Positions 26,287 through 39,800 of a stretch of 64,000 nucleotides of DNA are shown here, piece by piece; within the stretch, counting starts at the first letter, position 1; the number at the start of each line of letters is the position of its first letter. Location: positions 5,828,001 to 5,892,000 of the forward strand of contig NC_044278.2 in assembly GCF_004027225.2 (NCBI RefSeq), written 5' to 3'. The position numbers were made by a program, and so were the translations under genes. This DNA is from Strigops habroptila. Its lineage: Eukaryota > Chordata > Aves > Psittaciformes > Psittacidae. The notes under the pieces were generated by a model that did no database searches, was not told the origin of the DNA, and saw only the letters and a list, made by a program, of their open reading frames with translations.

Positions 26287-29200
26287 TGAGAATCTTTCAA
26301 AAGCAAAATCTTTCTTTCATCAGAAATGTCATTCAAAGAATTCCAGAGGGCTGAAGCCTCTCTGTACCATGCTGTAGCAGAGCTCCTTAGCAGTGTCTCC
26401 AGCAGCTGGGAAGCTTGTTTTCTCGACTGTCAGTCACGGGACTAAGCTGCAGTGGGTTGTTACTTGATCACTAGGGTAACAAGCTGGAAAATGCTAACTG
26501 TTTTTGCTGCTACACAGGTTAGGTTCATGTCTTTCTGCTGTTAGACCGGTGTAGCCACTGCATCTGTTTGCTTCCTTCTCTGTTTACCTTCTTCCCTGCA
26601 GGACCTGTAGGTTTGATATAAAGCTAGGAAGGAAATAGAGCCCAAACTCTGCTGGAGAGAAATCCTGTTGAGTTGTCTTATTTAACTTAAATTTTTTGTG
26701 GGGGTGGGAGAAAAAGGAGGAAGTTGCTAAAACAGTTCATACTGTTCTATGTTCACATAGATCCCTGGCAGTCTGTTCTCCAGACCTGGAGGTTCAAAGG
26801 GAAACATCAGGAGGAACACCAAGAAGACAGAACAAGGGAGGTCCTTACTACAGTAAATAAATGAAAATTAGAATGTTTCTATAGTTCCCATATAGTATAG
26901 TTTCTATATAGTGCTGGGAGGCTACTTACCTGATCAGAATAGAGAAAGACCTTTTTTTCCATCCATGAAGATGCAACAGAATAGGTAAGCTGTATTCTTT
27001 GATCCACTTCATTTACAGAAAATATATTTGGAAGTGAAATAGTAATCTGAGAATTCAGTTTTAATTAGTAAATCTTTAGAGGTCTCCTGGGAATGAGACA
27101 GGAAAGGATGTAAACTTCAAGCTAAAGGCAATACAGGGGCTTATTGAAGAACTGTTTTCAATTTCCCATGAACTATGTAGTCTTTGTTAAGACAGACAGT
27201 TCCTTTCATCTAGTTCTGTCCATCATCAAACATCAGCAAACTTCATTTACAGTGTGCACCGATTGTGTTTTTTCCCACAGGAACAGAATACTATGAGAGT
27301 ACAGACATCACAGAAACAGAACTTACTATTAGAGCTTAACTTTATTTTTTAGTGTATCAGAGTTAGTCTCAGGCTGTGTTTGGATATATGATCTTCTATC
27401 CCTTTGTTGTGCTGTAAAGCTTTTATATTTATGCAAATGTGGCTACATGGACAGTGAAAATGGGAAGTTTAACATCCCCATTCCCCTCTGTCACAGATAG
27501 GGAACTCTGAGATGTTTTACTGCATATTTAATGTTATTTCTAATAAACTGAAAGTCCCTATTTTAATCGTATTTGCATATGCAGTGAGAGTCTACATAAT
27601 GAAGTGAAAGCATAGATCTGCATGGATTCGATGTGCTTTAATTAGGCATTTCCTGACAATCTTGTAATTTTTCAGTACTGTAAATCTAAGGAGGGTAGAA
27701 TGTGAACAGAGGCAACAAACTTGACAATGATTTTACTGGGAGAGTGTATCCTTTTAAAAGTTGGACCATCTGAAAGTTCTGAAGAAACTTGAAAAAATAG
27801 TTTAAATCCCTGTTTTAAAAGGATGATTTTATTTTTCACACATGAATGGTATCACATTGAATGAGAAAAAGAGATGCTATTCTTTTCACAAGTTGACAAA
27901 CTGTTTTTACATACTTCGACCTGGACCTATCAGCTGTGAGCATCTCATTTGAGATACAGCATACTCTCAATTGACATTAGAGCAAAAGATATCCAAGGAT
28001 CTTCACATGTTTAGAAGATCAGTCCCTGAAGTACTGATATATTGGTTAACCTTTTCCTTCCTGATGAAATCTTGTACATTAAACAACGTTTTCCTTTCAG
28101 TAGTTTTCTTTATTTCATCTCTTTAAATACAACAAATCTTGATATACAGAGAATAGCCAGGAGATCACTGCATCCTGTATAGTATCACTTGAAATTAATT
28201 AGACATCAAGCCTCAATTAACTATACTTAAATTGGCCAATTCATTTTCTCTGTGAAGGAACCAAAACGTTTTATGTATGTTGCATGTAGGTCATTGTTCA
28301 TTTCTGCTTTGGCTGCAGAATCAGCTAATGCAGACTGTCTCTGATCTCAAGCTTCATTCAGTCTTAGCATAATTTAGTAACTTGTTGTCTAAGAGACTGT
28401 GCGCTGTAACTAGGACTTTCCCTACAAATAGTTTTAAAGTACTTTAATGATGCTTTTCTACTCCTAATGCTAATCTCTGAGTTCCACTGAGATACTGCTA
28501 CTTGTACAGAAAAAAAGAAAAGTTATGTTCCCTCTGCATTATATACAAACTAAAACAGGAAAAGGACACAACGGGTAGAAAACCATTTGGTTTTCAAGTG
28601 TCTCTTCTAGTACAGGGTGACTAGGATGGGGTATAGTGAAAAATAAAAAAGGAAAAATTCATACAAAATCTCTTTCCTTTAGAACTCCTTATTTTCAACT
28701 ATTCCTGTAACCAGTTCTCTTCAATCCAGAAGCACAAACTAATATAATGACATGTACTCCATTTTAGGGTAAAGAAGAAATGGAGGAAGAGCTATCAACT
28801 GCAAGACTAAATAGCCGTTAACTGCATAAATGAACATGTATCCATATAATATGTAATTCATATGTATCACCAAAGCAGAGAATATTTGCAGCAACCAGCA
28901 GTGGTCGTGGTTTGTAATTACAGCTTCAAGAAACAGAGGAGCCTGTATTAAAGGTCTGGTGACTGATTATTGGAGATTTTTCACATACTGGGTAATCACC
29001 TGGCTACTAAGAAAGCGAGAAACATCCCTCTGTGTTTAAAAACACAAATTTGTCCCAATTCTGTTTAAATATATATTTGTTCCAATATGAAACTAAAATA
29101 TATTTTAAAGTCTTGAAAGATTTTATTTTTTTTTTTTTCTTTTGAGCAACTCTAATCCACACATTCAAAATATGCAATGAGCATTTCGTAGGTGCTGAAG

Positions 29201-31820
29201 GTGTCAGCCTCTCCCCTCACATTTTTACCCATGCTATTCTCCAGAGATAACTTGGTAGCTGCCAGGGAAATTTAAGACTTATCCTGTTTTCCACTATGAA
29301 CCTCGTGGTGTTATAATGACAAAATTTATGCTGATCTCTCTTTCATTAATTGTTTTTTAGATATTTCTTAGGCCAAATTATAATGGTTAATGGCTTATTA
29401 AAAAACTCATTCTTTAATATATTTATATTTTGTTATTGTCAGAGCAGGAACTTTTTTTTCTTCAGCTTCTTTAGAGAGGAACTGTGACTCGGTCTGTTTC
29501 ACCTAAAAAACTTTCCACTTCCAATCCCAAAGTAGCATAAATTATACTCAGTTTTCCTTGGTTTCTGCCCATAAATTATGTAGCTCTGTCTCCGTATATT
29601 TAATTTTAATAAGGTCCCCTTACAAACTATTGGGAAGAGATGTTTCATTATTCTAGTTTCCTCAGGTATTTGATGAAGCAAAATAATTGTCCTTCTGACT
29701 TAAAAAAAATACCCTGCCTGTCAACAGGTCAGTGTTTCATATTCTACAGAAGTCAAGGTGGAACCTGTTAATGAACACAGTGTCTCACAACTGAGCCTGC
29801 TTGATGATGTTCTTTAGGAAGAGTCACCTCATGAAAAGAGAGATACTGTTCTTAAAAGGATCTGGAAATCTTGCTGTGACATTATTAAAATAGTCTATTT
29901 TTACAGGAGGGTCAAGTTGGAACAGCTCTGACGGTATGTCTGTGGCAGTCATCTTACAATGAGCACAGTAGGATAGGAAATGTCTCTTTGACTTCAATCC
30001 CATTAATAACCTTCCGCATGAGGGAGGTCTGCCAGAGGGTCTGTAATAGATTGCTTTTAGCATTGTTTTCTATTACACCTGTCATTAGCTTGTGAGACTT
30101 GAGATCACAAGGTCTTTTCAGCATATCTCAGATAGGTAACTGACATGCAATTTGGGGGGTTTTTTTGTTTTGGATCTTGTTTGCTCCATTAATAGCAGGG
30201 TCTTTAAAAATAAAATCTTTTGCTCCTGCTCAAAATAAGCATTAGGCCACAGAAAGGACTTGGTTCAAGAGTTGCCATCTCTGATAGTTTCATGTATTTT
30301 TGGCATCAAATAATAAGGCTTTAAAAATGTGAATTATTGCTGTTAAATGTTCATAACTTTTAGCTCGATGGTTCAGCAAAAGTGCAAATGTGGATGTCCC
30401 TAGAAGTTGTTAATAATTAATGCCTTTTTTTACAAAAACGTTAAAAATTGGCTTGAATTTATTAAAATCTACCCCAACTTTAAAGCTATCTTTTTGGCAG
30501 CAATCTGATCCAATATGACCAAGAACGTGGAGACTAGTTTTGTGATAAAAAGCCTCTGTTAATAATAGTGTGCGCTCTTTAAATTGCCAGATAAGAAATA
30601 CTGCTAGAATATTAAAATTTTTAACACTGCCTGCTGTCACACACTTTTAGGACTTTGATTGTTGCAACTCATTTAACTTTTTCAATTAGATTCTGCTGTC
30701 TCAGGAGATGGTAAAATGCTGGTATTAAGACATTATTCCATGGATTATCTCTGTCCATCGTTCTTCCCTGCTATTACATTGCCTTTAATTAAGCATTGTA
30801 CCTTTTATCAAGTGTTTTTGTGTTCCTCTAACCGCACCAGTTTGAAGTGCCTCAGCAAAACACAGATCTAATTCCCCAGTTCTTCCAGCTTTGGATCACC
30901 TTATATCTCCTTCATACCAGCTTCTAATACCCAAGGCCCCTCAGTTCTTCTGAATCTACTCCACAGTCTCTGCTCTCCCATCTTTAAGCTTGTCTTCTCC
31001 TTCTCCTCATAGGTGACCACATCTTCATTTGTGGCCTCTTTCCAGCCTCTTCGGACCCCTCCCATCCACTCTGCTATCATCATGATCCCATTGACTGAAA
31101 TATCCTTCCTTTACAATCCCCACTTCCTTCCATGCTCCATCCTTAACTTCTTCCAGCCTGATCACCTCACACACCTTGGACCCTACCCACCAATCCAAAG
31201 CTTCTCTGGTATATATAACTGCTAGGCACTTTCTCTTGCTTGTGGCTGATTTCCCCCTCTTTCATATCCACTCCCCCCAGATGCTGCTGCTACAACATGT
31301 ACTCCAGAACCAAATGCTTTCTTCTTCTTCCTTAGCTGGCTACATCTGCTTCCACACCTTAAAAGAACAATTCATGGAGGAGGGCAGGATGAAAAATAAA
31401 CAAGAGCTCTGCCTTATATGCAGTCCATTGTCTAGCATTATAAATCTGATAGGCATACATAACAAATCCAGTCAGTTCCTAGTATAAATGCCATGTTAAG
31501 AATACAGAGAAAAAAATATTGTAATAACGTTAGAATAACAGCTAACTGTGAAGGATGTCACACAGGGGAAACCTGCTGCACATACCTTCAGCAGTGCTGC
31601 CTCACTATCTTCTCCCTGATCTCAACTCCTTTTAGGAGTGCAAGGAGACTGCTGCCTACTAGAGACACTACTGGAGCAAACTGGTGATTGTTGTAGATGT
31701 TGCGCAACTGATTCTGAATTGCAAATCGTTCATCGTCAGGTAGATCATGCTGGGAGGTTGCATCTTTTTCATACCCTTTCCCATGGTATGTATAGAAAAT
31801 AGTTGAATGATTGCAGCTTT

Positions 31821-31846
31821 TTTATTATTATTATTATTATTTTATT
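31821..31846 (+). repeat. (ATT)n microsatellite
   Basis: Six to eight near-perfect TTA/ATT triplets. Simple repeat. Confidence 0.85.
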
Positions 31847-33734
31847 CCCAAGTTGAACTTTTAAAAATGTATCTTTTTTGCCCAATATTCCTTCTCAACC
31901 TGTGTAAAGTAATGGCTTATTAATTTATTTGTTTGAAAGCTAAATCCTTCTATTGTTTTGTTCTTTTTTTCTTTATTAGAACCTAGGACAAGAATGTAAA
32001 AATGTCTCTGCTGCTGGGTCATCTTTGATGTGGACACATTTTCATCTCTGTACCCATTCTCCATTCTTAACTCATCTGAAGTGTCAAGTTTTGTCACACC
32101 CCCACGAGGTTCCCAACATCCTAAATTGACAAGTATATTGAAATTGGTGAGTCTCGATAGCATGAAGAAGGGAGAGAAAAATGTTATTTTGGGTATCCTG
32201 TTTTGCTTGTGCAGTGAATCTCCAACTTTGGAAAGACCTTTCTGTGTAGTCTCTTGTAACTGCTCTCTGGGACAGCCTTTTGAATTGCATTAGATTATCT
32301 AAATTCAACTTACTAGTGCTAACCTGAAGCATTTTCTTCTGTTTCATCCACAAGAACAGTTTGAAATCAAAGTACTTTTCATCTAGTGTTTGTATGAAAG
32401 GCATTTCTAACAGCTTTAAATTATTCTAACTGTATTTCCTTATGAAATTACAGCTTAACAAATTATTCCATAGCCTGAAATTTGTTTCACAGAACAACAC
32501 TTCTTGCTGTATTCCCGTGTGTCATGGTGGTTTTTCTTTCCTCTGCTATCTTGATGTAGATACATACTACCAAAGATCCCCAGAAGACACTATGACAGTC
32601 ATCTAAACCTTTGTATTTTAGAATTATTTTTAAGGAATTGTTTAATGCATGTGCCTTGACTTGACTGCCCCAGTGGCGTCACACTAAAATAAAAGGGGAA
32701 GTAGTTTCTTGACTTGATTTTGTTGATCATCTTTGGTATAGTCTCACTTGCCTGTCAAAATAAGTTGATTTTTTTCATAATTTATATGTGCCTGTGATGT
32801 GAATGTCAAGAACCTCGAATCAGGTAAGGTACCAAAATTGTCCTGGATTCAGTGGAGCAGCTTCTCCTTTCAGCAGAAATATTTCTCACAAAATTTGTTT
32901 AAAGGCACAGAGAAGTTCTTTCTTCCTATCTCGCTTTCCTCGATGATAAATTGTTGCTTTTCCTTCGGAGCAGATAGCTACATAGACAGATAGCAAGCAT
33001 GCAAGCAAAAGGGTTTTGTGGCCTTGAAATCTTCTTCACTTATAGGAGCTTTAAAATCAAACATCGTTAATGCTCTACCTTTCTAATCCCAGACTGAAAG
33101 AGTCTTCTGTTCTAAGAAACAGCCCAATCCTTTCTCAGTCTTTTTGCTATCCTGCCATCTTTATCGAGGCTCATCAGTGGTAGGACTTGACCTTTTTATA
33201 GTGAATGACTGATACAGATAATGCAGGACCAGGCTATGAGGGACTTAAAAAATGAAGACAAAAGCTTATGTTTGTAAAATAAAATGAAAGGGAAGCAATG
33301 AAGAGATGACAAAGACAAAGCACAGGGCTTACGGAAATGATCTCTTGAGCAGTGTTTTCTGGAGGAATATTGATTGTGTGAGATTGCATTTGTCAAGGCC
33401 AAAAGGAAAGGGTTGCAGCTATTGATATATGATGAAACTTTAGACAAGCACTTTACCTGTGAAGGCAAGATAGGAAAGCTGTGTCATAAACACCCAGTAA
33501 AGAACTATCTGCAAGTTTTCAACAGAACATGAGAATCTAGAGTCAAAAGTGTCACCCTGAATGACTTGCAGGGTGTTCTCCACAGATCAAAGATAATGGA
33601 AGGGTTTTAAGGAAGAAGAGTAGCAGTAGAAGAGTTACTAAAGGATTGTTGTCTGGGACTTGAAATGAGGACCTGAGGTGTAATGCAGGGTAATGATGTA
33701 CAGCACCAAATGTTGGTGTATCTGCGTTCTAATT

Positions 33735-33880
33735 GTTTAGTTTCCAGCTCTGCAACAGGCCTCCTCTGGGCTCTTTGATAAGGCATTCAACTTTTCTGTG
33801 TCTTTGTTTCCCCATCTGCCAATGAATGATAAAAATCTAGTTCACAGGTGCATTGTGTGGCTCCGTTAATTAATATTTTG
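33735..33880 (+). repeat. MIR/CORE-SINE-like fragment
   Basis: Blocks appear in MIR order: a CTCTGGGC/GGCATTCAACTTTTCTG stretch (MIR 'gggcaagtcacttaacctctctg'), then GTCTTTGTTTCCCCATCTGCC (MIR 'cctcagtttcctcatctgt'). These are followed by AATGATAAAAAT, TTCACAGG and GTTAATTAATA in the expected positions. It is old and diverged but fairly long. Recognition is by eye. Confidence 0.6.
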
Positions 33881-36800
33881 AGGGGGTTTTGCAGTCATCA
33901 GATGGCACAGCTATAGGAATGCTAAAGCTATTAGTTGGCAATCATGACTAAAACCAAGAAACACAGAAAAGGCCTTGCTCTCTAAAGTTCTATATACTTA
34001 ATGTAAATTATTTTGTGATATATATCAAAGCAACATAATAACCTGGGACCAGAATAAAAGAAGATTGAACTGCCCCAAAAGGCAGAAGAGCACATAGCAG
34101 GATAAACAAAAGCACATGAGCAGGCAAGACACATAACTAAGTTTTAAAGACAGTGGCAGCTAGCCAGTGCCTGGTTAGGCATTTGTGTAAATCCCATGAC
34201 ATGCCTAGCTTCATCTTCAGATGTCTCAGTGCATCTGCAAATCTGGCCCACACATCCCAAACCACCGACTCTGAGGCAGTTTGAATGTCCTCCATAGCTG
34301 TTTGGGAGCTCATCCGACTCTGTTCTCGGCCCTGTGGGGTTCACTGTTGTGAAGCCTCTGAACCTGAGGTGACGATGGTGAGGAGACCTTTGAAATGAGC
34401 TTTGAACTTGAAATGAATCTCTGTTTGCATAAGAGGGGGCATTGTTACAGAAGTGAGAGGGAAAGTGGCATTTTGCTGCTTCCATGTCGTTCCAGCACGC
34501 TCAGGGGCTGGTGCCAGGATGGAGGCATAAGCTTTTTGTTCGAACTATGGGCAGTCTTTAGCATTGGGTATATATATAAAAAAAAAAACCCATAAAGTGC
34601 ATCTGATTTTTCTTTCACTACCAGCATGATGATGACAGCAAATTCTAGAATAAAGAGAACACTTAAAAAATTGTCTAGAAAAATTAGGACATACAAAAGG
34701 ATGCATCATTCATTAACAGCAAAAATACCTGACAGAAAGTGCTCCTAAATACTAATGCACCTAGACAAAACCTAATGTCACGTTTGAGCTGAAGGAGGCT
34801 GCTGGCCACAGCAGGATTAGTCACAAATAATATGGAATGTAAAATAAATGTTCATAGTATGCAAAAATGCATAAATAAGATTTAAAGTAGCTAAATTTCT
34901 AGAGAAATCAAGGAGAGTGGGGGAAAAAAAAACACACAGTTATACGGATGTCATACAAGTCCTGCTCACATTCTGGATTGATTGATTTATAAATTTTAAG
35001 GATTTTAGGTGTTGATAGAATGTCCATCCCCTTCAATCATTTTAAAGGGTTTATTGGGAAATACAGAGATACATAGAAATGTATTTTAACCCTGTGTTGC
35101 TATGGCTTTTATTTGTGCTTTCCTTTCTTACCATCTTTGATCTGATTTATTTCCTCTAGCATCTTTCTCCCAATTCTAAATCCTTATTTCCAGTAATTTA
35201 TAGTGCAATATAATTATGAAAAGAATTTTAAGACTGATGTTGTGTTTTGGTGGTTGTGGCTGTTTAACATATCAGCCTGTTCTGTTTGGATTTACTCTTC
35301 TGTACACAGTTCTGTAAGGAGTAAATTTTCTGCTTCTTGACAGTTGGTAGTAACCTGTATTTCATGTATGATCCCGTATGATTTACTCCAGCATCAGACA
35401 TTAAGTGAACAAAACAAGTTTTTGTTAACTGATTACTGGGGCAATCAATATTTCACAACTTTGACCACAAAATATCTGGAGGAAGCAGAACTGGAGCAGG
35501 GTGAAATTGCTGGTTTGGTACCAGAGCAAGAGTAGAAGATGGTAGAACCAGGGTTTCTTAAGGAGGGCAGGGAAACCAGGGCCAGGGAAGGTGGGGTAGA
35601 GCAAGGCTACAAGGCTGCAGTGAGGCTGCTCATCTCCAGCTCATGGCAAGGCTTTGCACAGAGGAGTGCTTGCTGTTTGATGGCTTCATTTAGAAGCAAA
35701 GGGAGCTGGCAGCATCAGCAGCCAGGCGGGGTTGCCTGGGAGGACAAACTCCCCAGCAGCAGCCTGAGGAATGATTCACATCCAGGGAGCAGGAGACAAG
35801 GAGAGGCATGTAATTTGACAGATTGATATAGCACCCGTTAATTAAACTCTTTATCTGGAAAGCAGATTCTTTTCTTTCTGTTGTCAGACGTACAGTTTAA
35901 TCCTTCCCTGAATTCAAGTACAGTTGATGCAAGTTGGGCTCCCCTCGCACCTTGTTTAATCTGTCTGACATTCAATGTTTTCTCTTAACTTTTCTTTATA
36001 GGCCCTGTCAGTGTCCACAGGACTGGGAGTATTGTTCCTGGAAATGAATGTAGGATTAGAGAATAATGTTCTCTGTTTAACAGATTTCCTGTATTTGCCA
36101 GCAAATTAAACATAGCTTTGTGCTGTGGGAGACACGCTGGAATCTCTGTGGTATCAAGCTTCCAGCACTCAGATGAGCTACTGGAAATAAAAGCATGATT
36201 CTACATCAGCATGTTGACACCTTGTTTTGGCTGATCAAACAGCAGTAAAACTCACAGCTTCAAGGTAAACTGTGTCTGCCAAAACTACCTGAAGTTCATA
36301 AGAGTAATTAAGTTCTAAACCCAGAAGAATAATTAAAATATGCAAAACATCTATTGATCTTGAGCATCTGGTGACTTGTCAGTAACCACAGCCACTAAAC
36401 CAGCCTGCTTTAACATACTGTTAATTTGCAGTCTTTGATTAGATAGATTTTTTTGGTATGTATCCATAAAACTACAGGGATCAGCCCTGCCATTCATTAT
36501 ATTCCCTTTAATAAATGACCTCAGTTTTGTATCCCAGCAGGGAGGTTTGCAACAGTAAATGTTCCTGTCAATTGAAAATTGATCTTTTCCGTGGGATGTT
36601 GCAAAAGATTAAGCAGGTATCTTTAGGCATGAGGCTCAGGTCACCTCCATCCTGTAAGCAGCATGTGTGGGTTTATTTTGGGGTTGTTTTTTTTTAGATC
36701 TGCGGCTCCAACCAAGAGCAGTGTCTCTGAGACCACTGGATTTTACCTCTTCTACTAACTTTGAAATTAAAATTTAACTCACAAGGTAGATAGATACATT

Positions 36801-39800
36801 AAAAATAGTCTGAGTGGAATATAGATGGATAATGACTACACTTGCATCAAGACGAAGAGGAAAATACCTTTTTCTATTAAGATGTTTCATTGCTTATTGA
36901 TCTTTGCAACATTTTTTTTTTTCCTCAGCCTTAAAATCTACCACAAAACAACTGGCCTTTTTTTTTTTAAATAACGTAGATAATTTCTGTTTTGATGGAC
37001 TAGAAGCATAGGACCGGGTCATGCCCTGTTAAATTCCATCGGTGGCAGCAGAGTACAACAGGCAAAATACCTGTCAAAGTACGGTTTTCAAGTCTGAATA
37101 AACTATACGATAAAAAAGCCACCAAACCACCACAACAATGAAAGAACTTATGCACAATGTGGTTATCTGGAAATTGACTTGGTTGCAGATTGAATTACAA
37201 TTTGAGCTTGGGTACAAGTTCATAGAAGGGCAGCTCAAGCTCACAAGACCTCAGAAAAATTTTAGGTCTATTGAAGATATTTTGCTCATGAAGCACTGCA
37301 ATATTTGAAAATGTCTGGCTTTACTTTAGAGAGACATCCAGAGATCTCTCTTTTCAGCTGCGTTGCTTTTTGAGTGGAGCATGTTCACTTGGTGCAAATG
37401 GAAATCCTGAGTCCTGAGATTGGTTGCATTAAGCCCTGCAGAGCGAAACCACTGGGCATTGCAAGCTCAGAAGTTAGTGTGCACCTCAGACCCCTGTATC
37501 AGAAGGGTCTGAGATGCACCTTCTGTCCAGGCACATGCAGGAGGCACTGTCAGTCATATTTGCAATACTTTTTGCAAATGTCCATACAAACTTGACTCCT
37601 GCATCCCACTGTGTAGTGTGGGGGTAATCTATTATTTAACACTTTAAACTCTGGCAATGATCATGCCCATGGTACTGGGTTTGCTTTTGAGACACGTACT
37701 TTGAAAGGTAGGATTTAGTTCTGAAACTGCTGCAAGGCAGAGGTTGAAGCAGTGACAGAGCCACTGTTTGTTTCGATCTTCTCTAGGCTCACTTAACTTT
37801 ATTAGTTTAATACTGATATGCATTAGATGAGTTGCTTATTAGATCAGGTGAAATGCTAGAGTTTGTTTCCTCTTATGAAGGGACTAATTCTCTTAAACCC
37901 TTCCATTTCCAAATCGTATACTCCTTGACCGTTTTTAATTCAAGGCAGCTGTATTAATTCTTTCTGTGGCAGTCCTCTGTGCTGCAATTACAGCATTAGC
38001 ATTGAGCTTTTCAGACTTGATAGCAGATTCTAATTTTATCCCATCTGGTTTATTGTGAGGATTTTTTTTCATGCCTGGAGGTGGCTTTTCGTTAATAATT
38101 TCTTCCATGCAAGATTGCTAGTAGGAGCTTAAAAGGCTTTCTTTGCTGCAAAGACCAACTGCTGGTTTCTTCTCCACCAAGACAATGTATCAGCAGTTCT
38201 CTGGATAAATTGTCTAGAAGAAAACCATTTGGAAGCTCTTGCCAAGCTAGAGAGGTTGTTAGCTTTTGATCTCCTTTCTTAAATAATATCACTGCAAAGT
38301 TGCCCTACCATACTGGCATTAGATCTCTACTGGGCTATCTACTTGAAAAGAAAGATGACAGAAAGATCCTTTGTTCATTTACCAAAGTGAAATAAATAAA
38401 ATGTCTTCAAAATTAAGGCCTCAGGTATTCATGTGAACATCCCATTGCAGGCACTAAGGTGTGTGTGTACATGTGAAGAAACAGATGGGTCCAGCTGCCA
38501 AGTGGGAATGAACAGGAAAGGAAGGCATAGTTAAAGAAAAAAAATCACAGTTTTGCTTCTCTACTTAAGTTTTAGAATCCTTCTGAGACTTATATTTTAG
38601 CTTTGCACTTGTGTTGACCGTGGCATGGCTGGCAGTACAATAAGATGTTTAAAGAAGACGAAGTGGCTTAGCTGAGGTTTAGGCTCCTAATGTCCCTAGA
38701 AAGTCACATAAATGATAATAAAAGAATTTTGTGAAAGTCATTATTTGAAAGTTAACGTCTTCTAAATGCTTTTATGTGGTGTCACTGATGCCCACTCTAA
38801 ATGTATAGTTTCTGGGAACTACCATACAGTCTTCAGTTGTCCTTGTGAACTTGCAAGGTCCATAGGTCTATGAACTTTGTAGGATGCTAACAATTCATTG
38901 CACTAGATTATACCTCGCAAGGCTGCGGGTAAACATTAGGAAGTGGCAATAATTTCCAGCCGTTTTTGTCAATATTAGCAAATTGGAAAATAACTATATA
39001 GCCATACATGCAAGTCTACACATACAAGACATACAGTCTTGACTTTTGCCTCACTCTGATGTACTTTTGATATATTCTTTAGTTGTGTTGACTTTTAGGC
39101 AGTGTTTACAACCTAAAATATACATACTGGCTATAGGAAGCAGTATGTGCTTGTGAATTTTTTAAACACAGATTTAATATTTCTGTTGTGGCCTTGCCAC
39201 AGGATGTATTGTAGTACGTGTCCTAGAAGTGTATATACACACTGGTATTTAAGCAGTTTGGACATCAGTAGAGTTGGGCCGCTCTACCAGTTAAAGTGAT
39301 TGTTATAGCTTTAACTAGGTATAGTTAAGGTTATGATTGCATTTTTTTATACATATTTCAGATGCTGCTTGCCTCACTGTCAGTAAAACTAAACATATCC
39401 AGAACCTATCTTCAACATATGGGGGAGTAGGTCACAGCTTGATCCAGACTTTATGACTCAGTCAAAGCAAATTCCTGTTCATCTAGAGAGTCTTTGATAT
39501 TTTCGAAAAGACTTCTCCATTTCAGATAGCTGGTACTGTAAAAATATTTTAGATTGTTATTCAACAGTTATATGCTCTTTGGGAGTTTGAAATAAACCGC
39601 AGAAGTTATTGCAGTTTGTTCTTTATATTTTTTGTGGATTCTTAAACGCTCCGAGTTTCTCCCTGGTTCTCCCAAGTTGAACTGTAGCTACCAAAACAAT
39701 ATTGCAATATTCCTTACCTCTTGGATCGAGTCCCAGCATAACTATAATAACTCCACTGGCTTCTGCGGTTTCACTGTACAAATCTGTTCACCCTGAATAT

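Larger units (their letters stand above)
18321..33734. other. Gene-free AT-rich sequence
   Basis: No exon, RNA gene or intact transposon could be supported across this 15.4 kb. Open frames are all under 110 codons with no family resemblance. Small features within it are listed separately. The part around 27.55-27.67 kb has an octamer-like ATTTGCATA and several homeodomain-type TAATTA/TTAATTA sites and could be a conserved regulatory element, which is only a guess. Confidence 0.6.
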
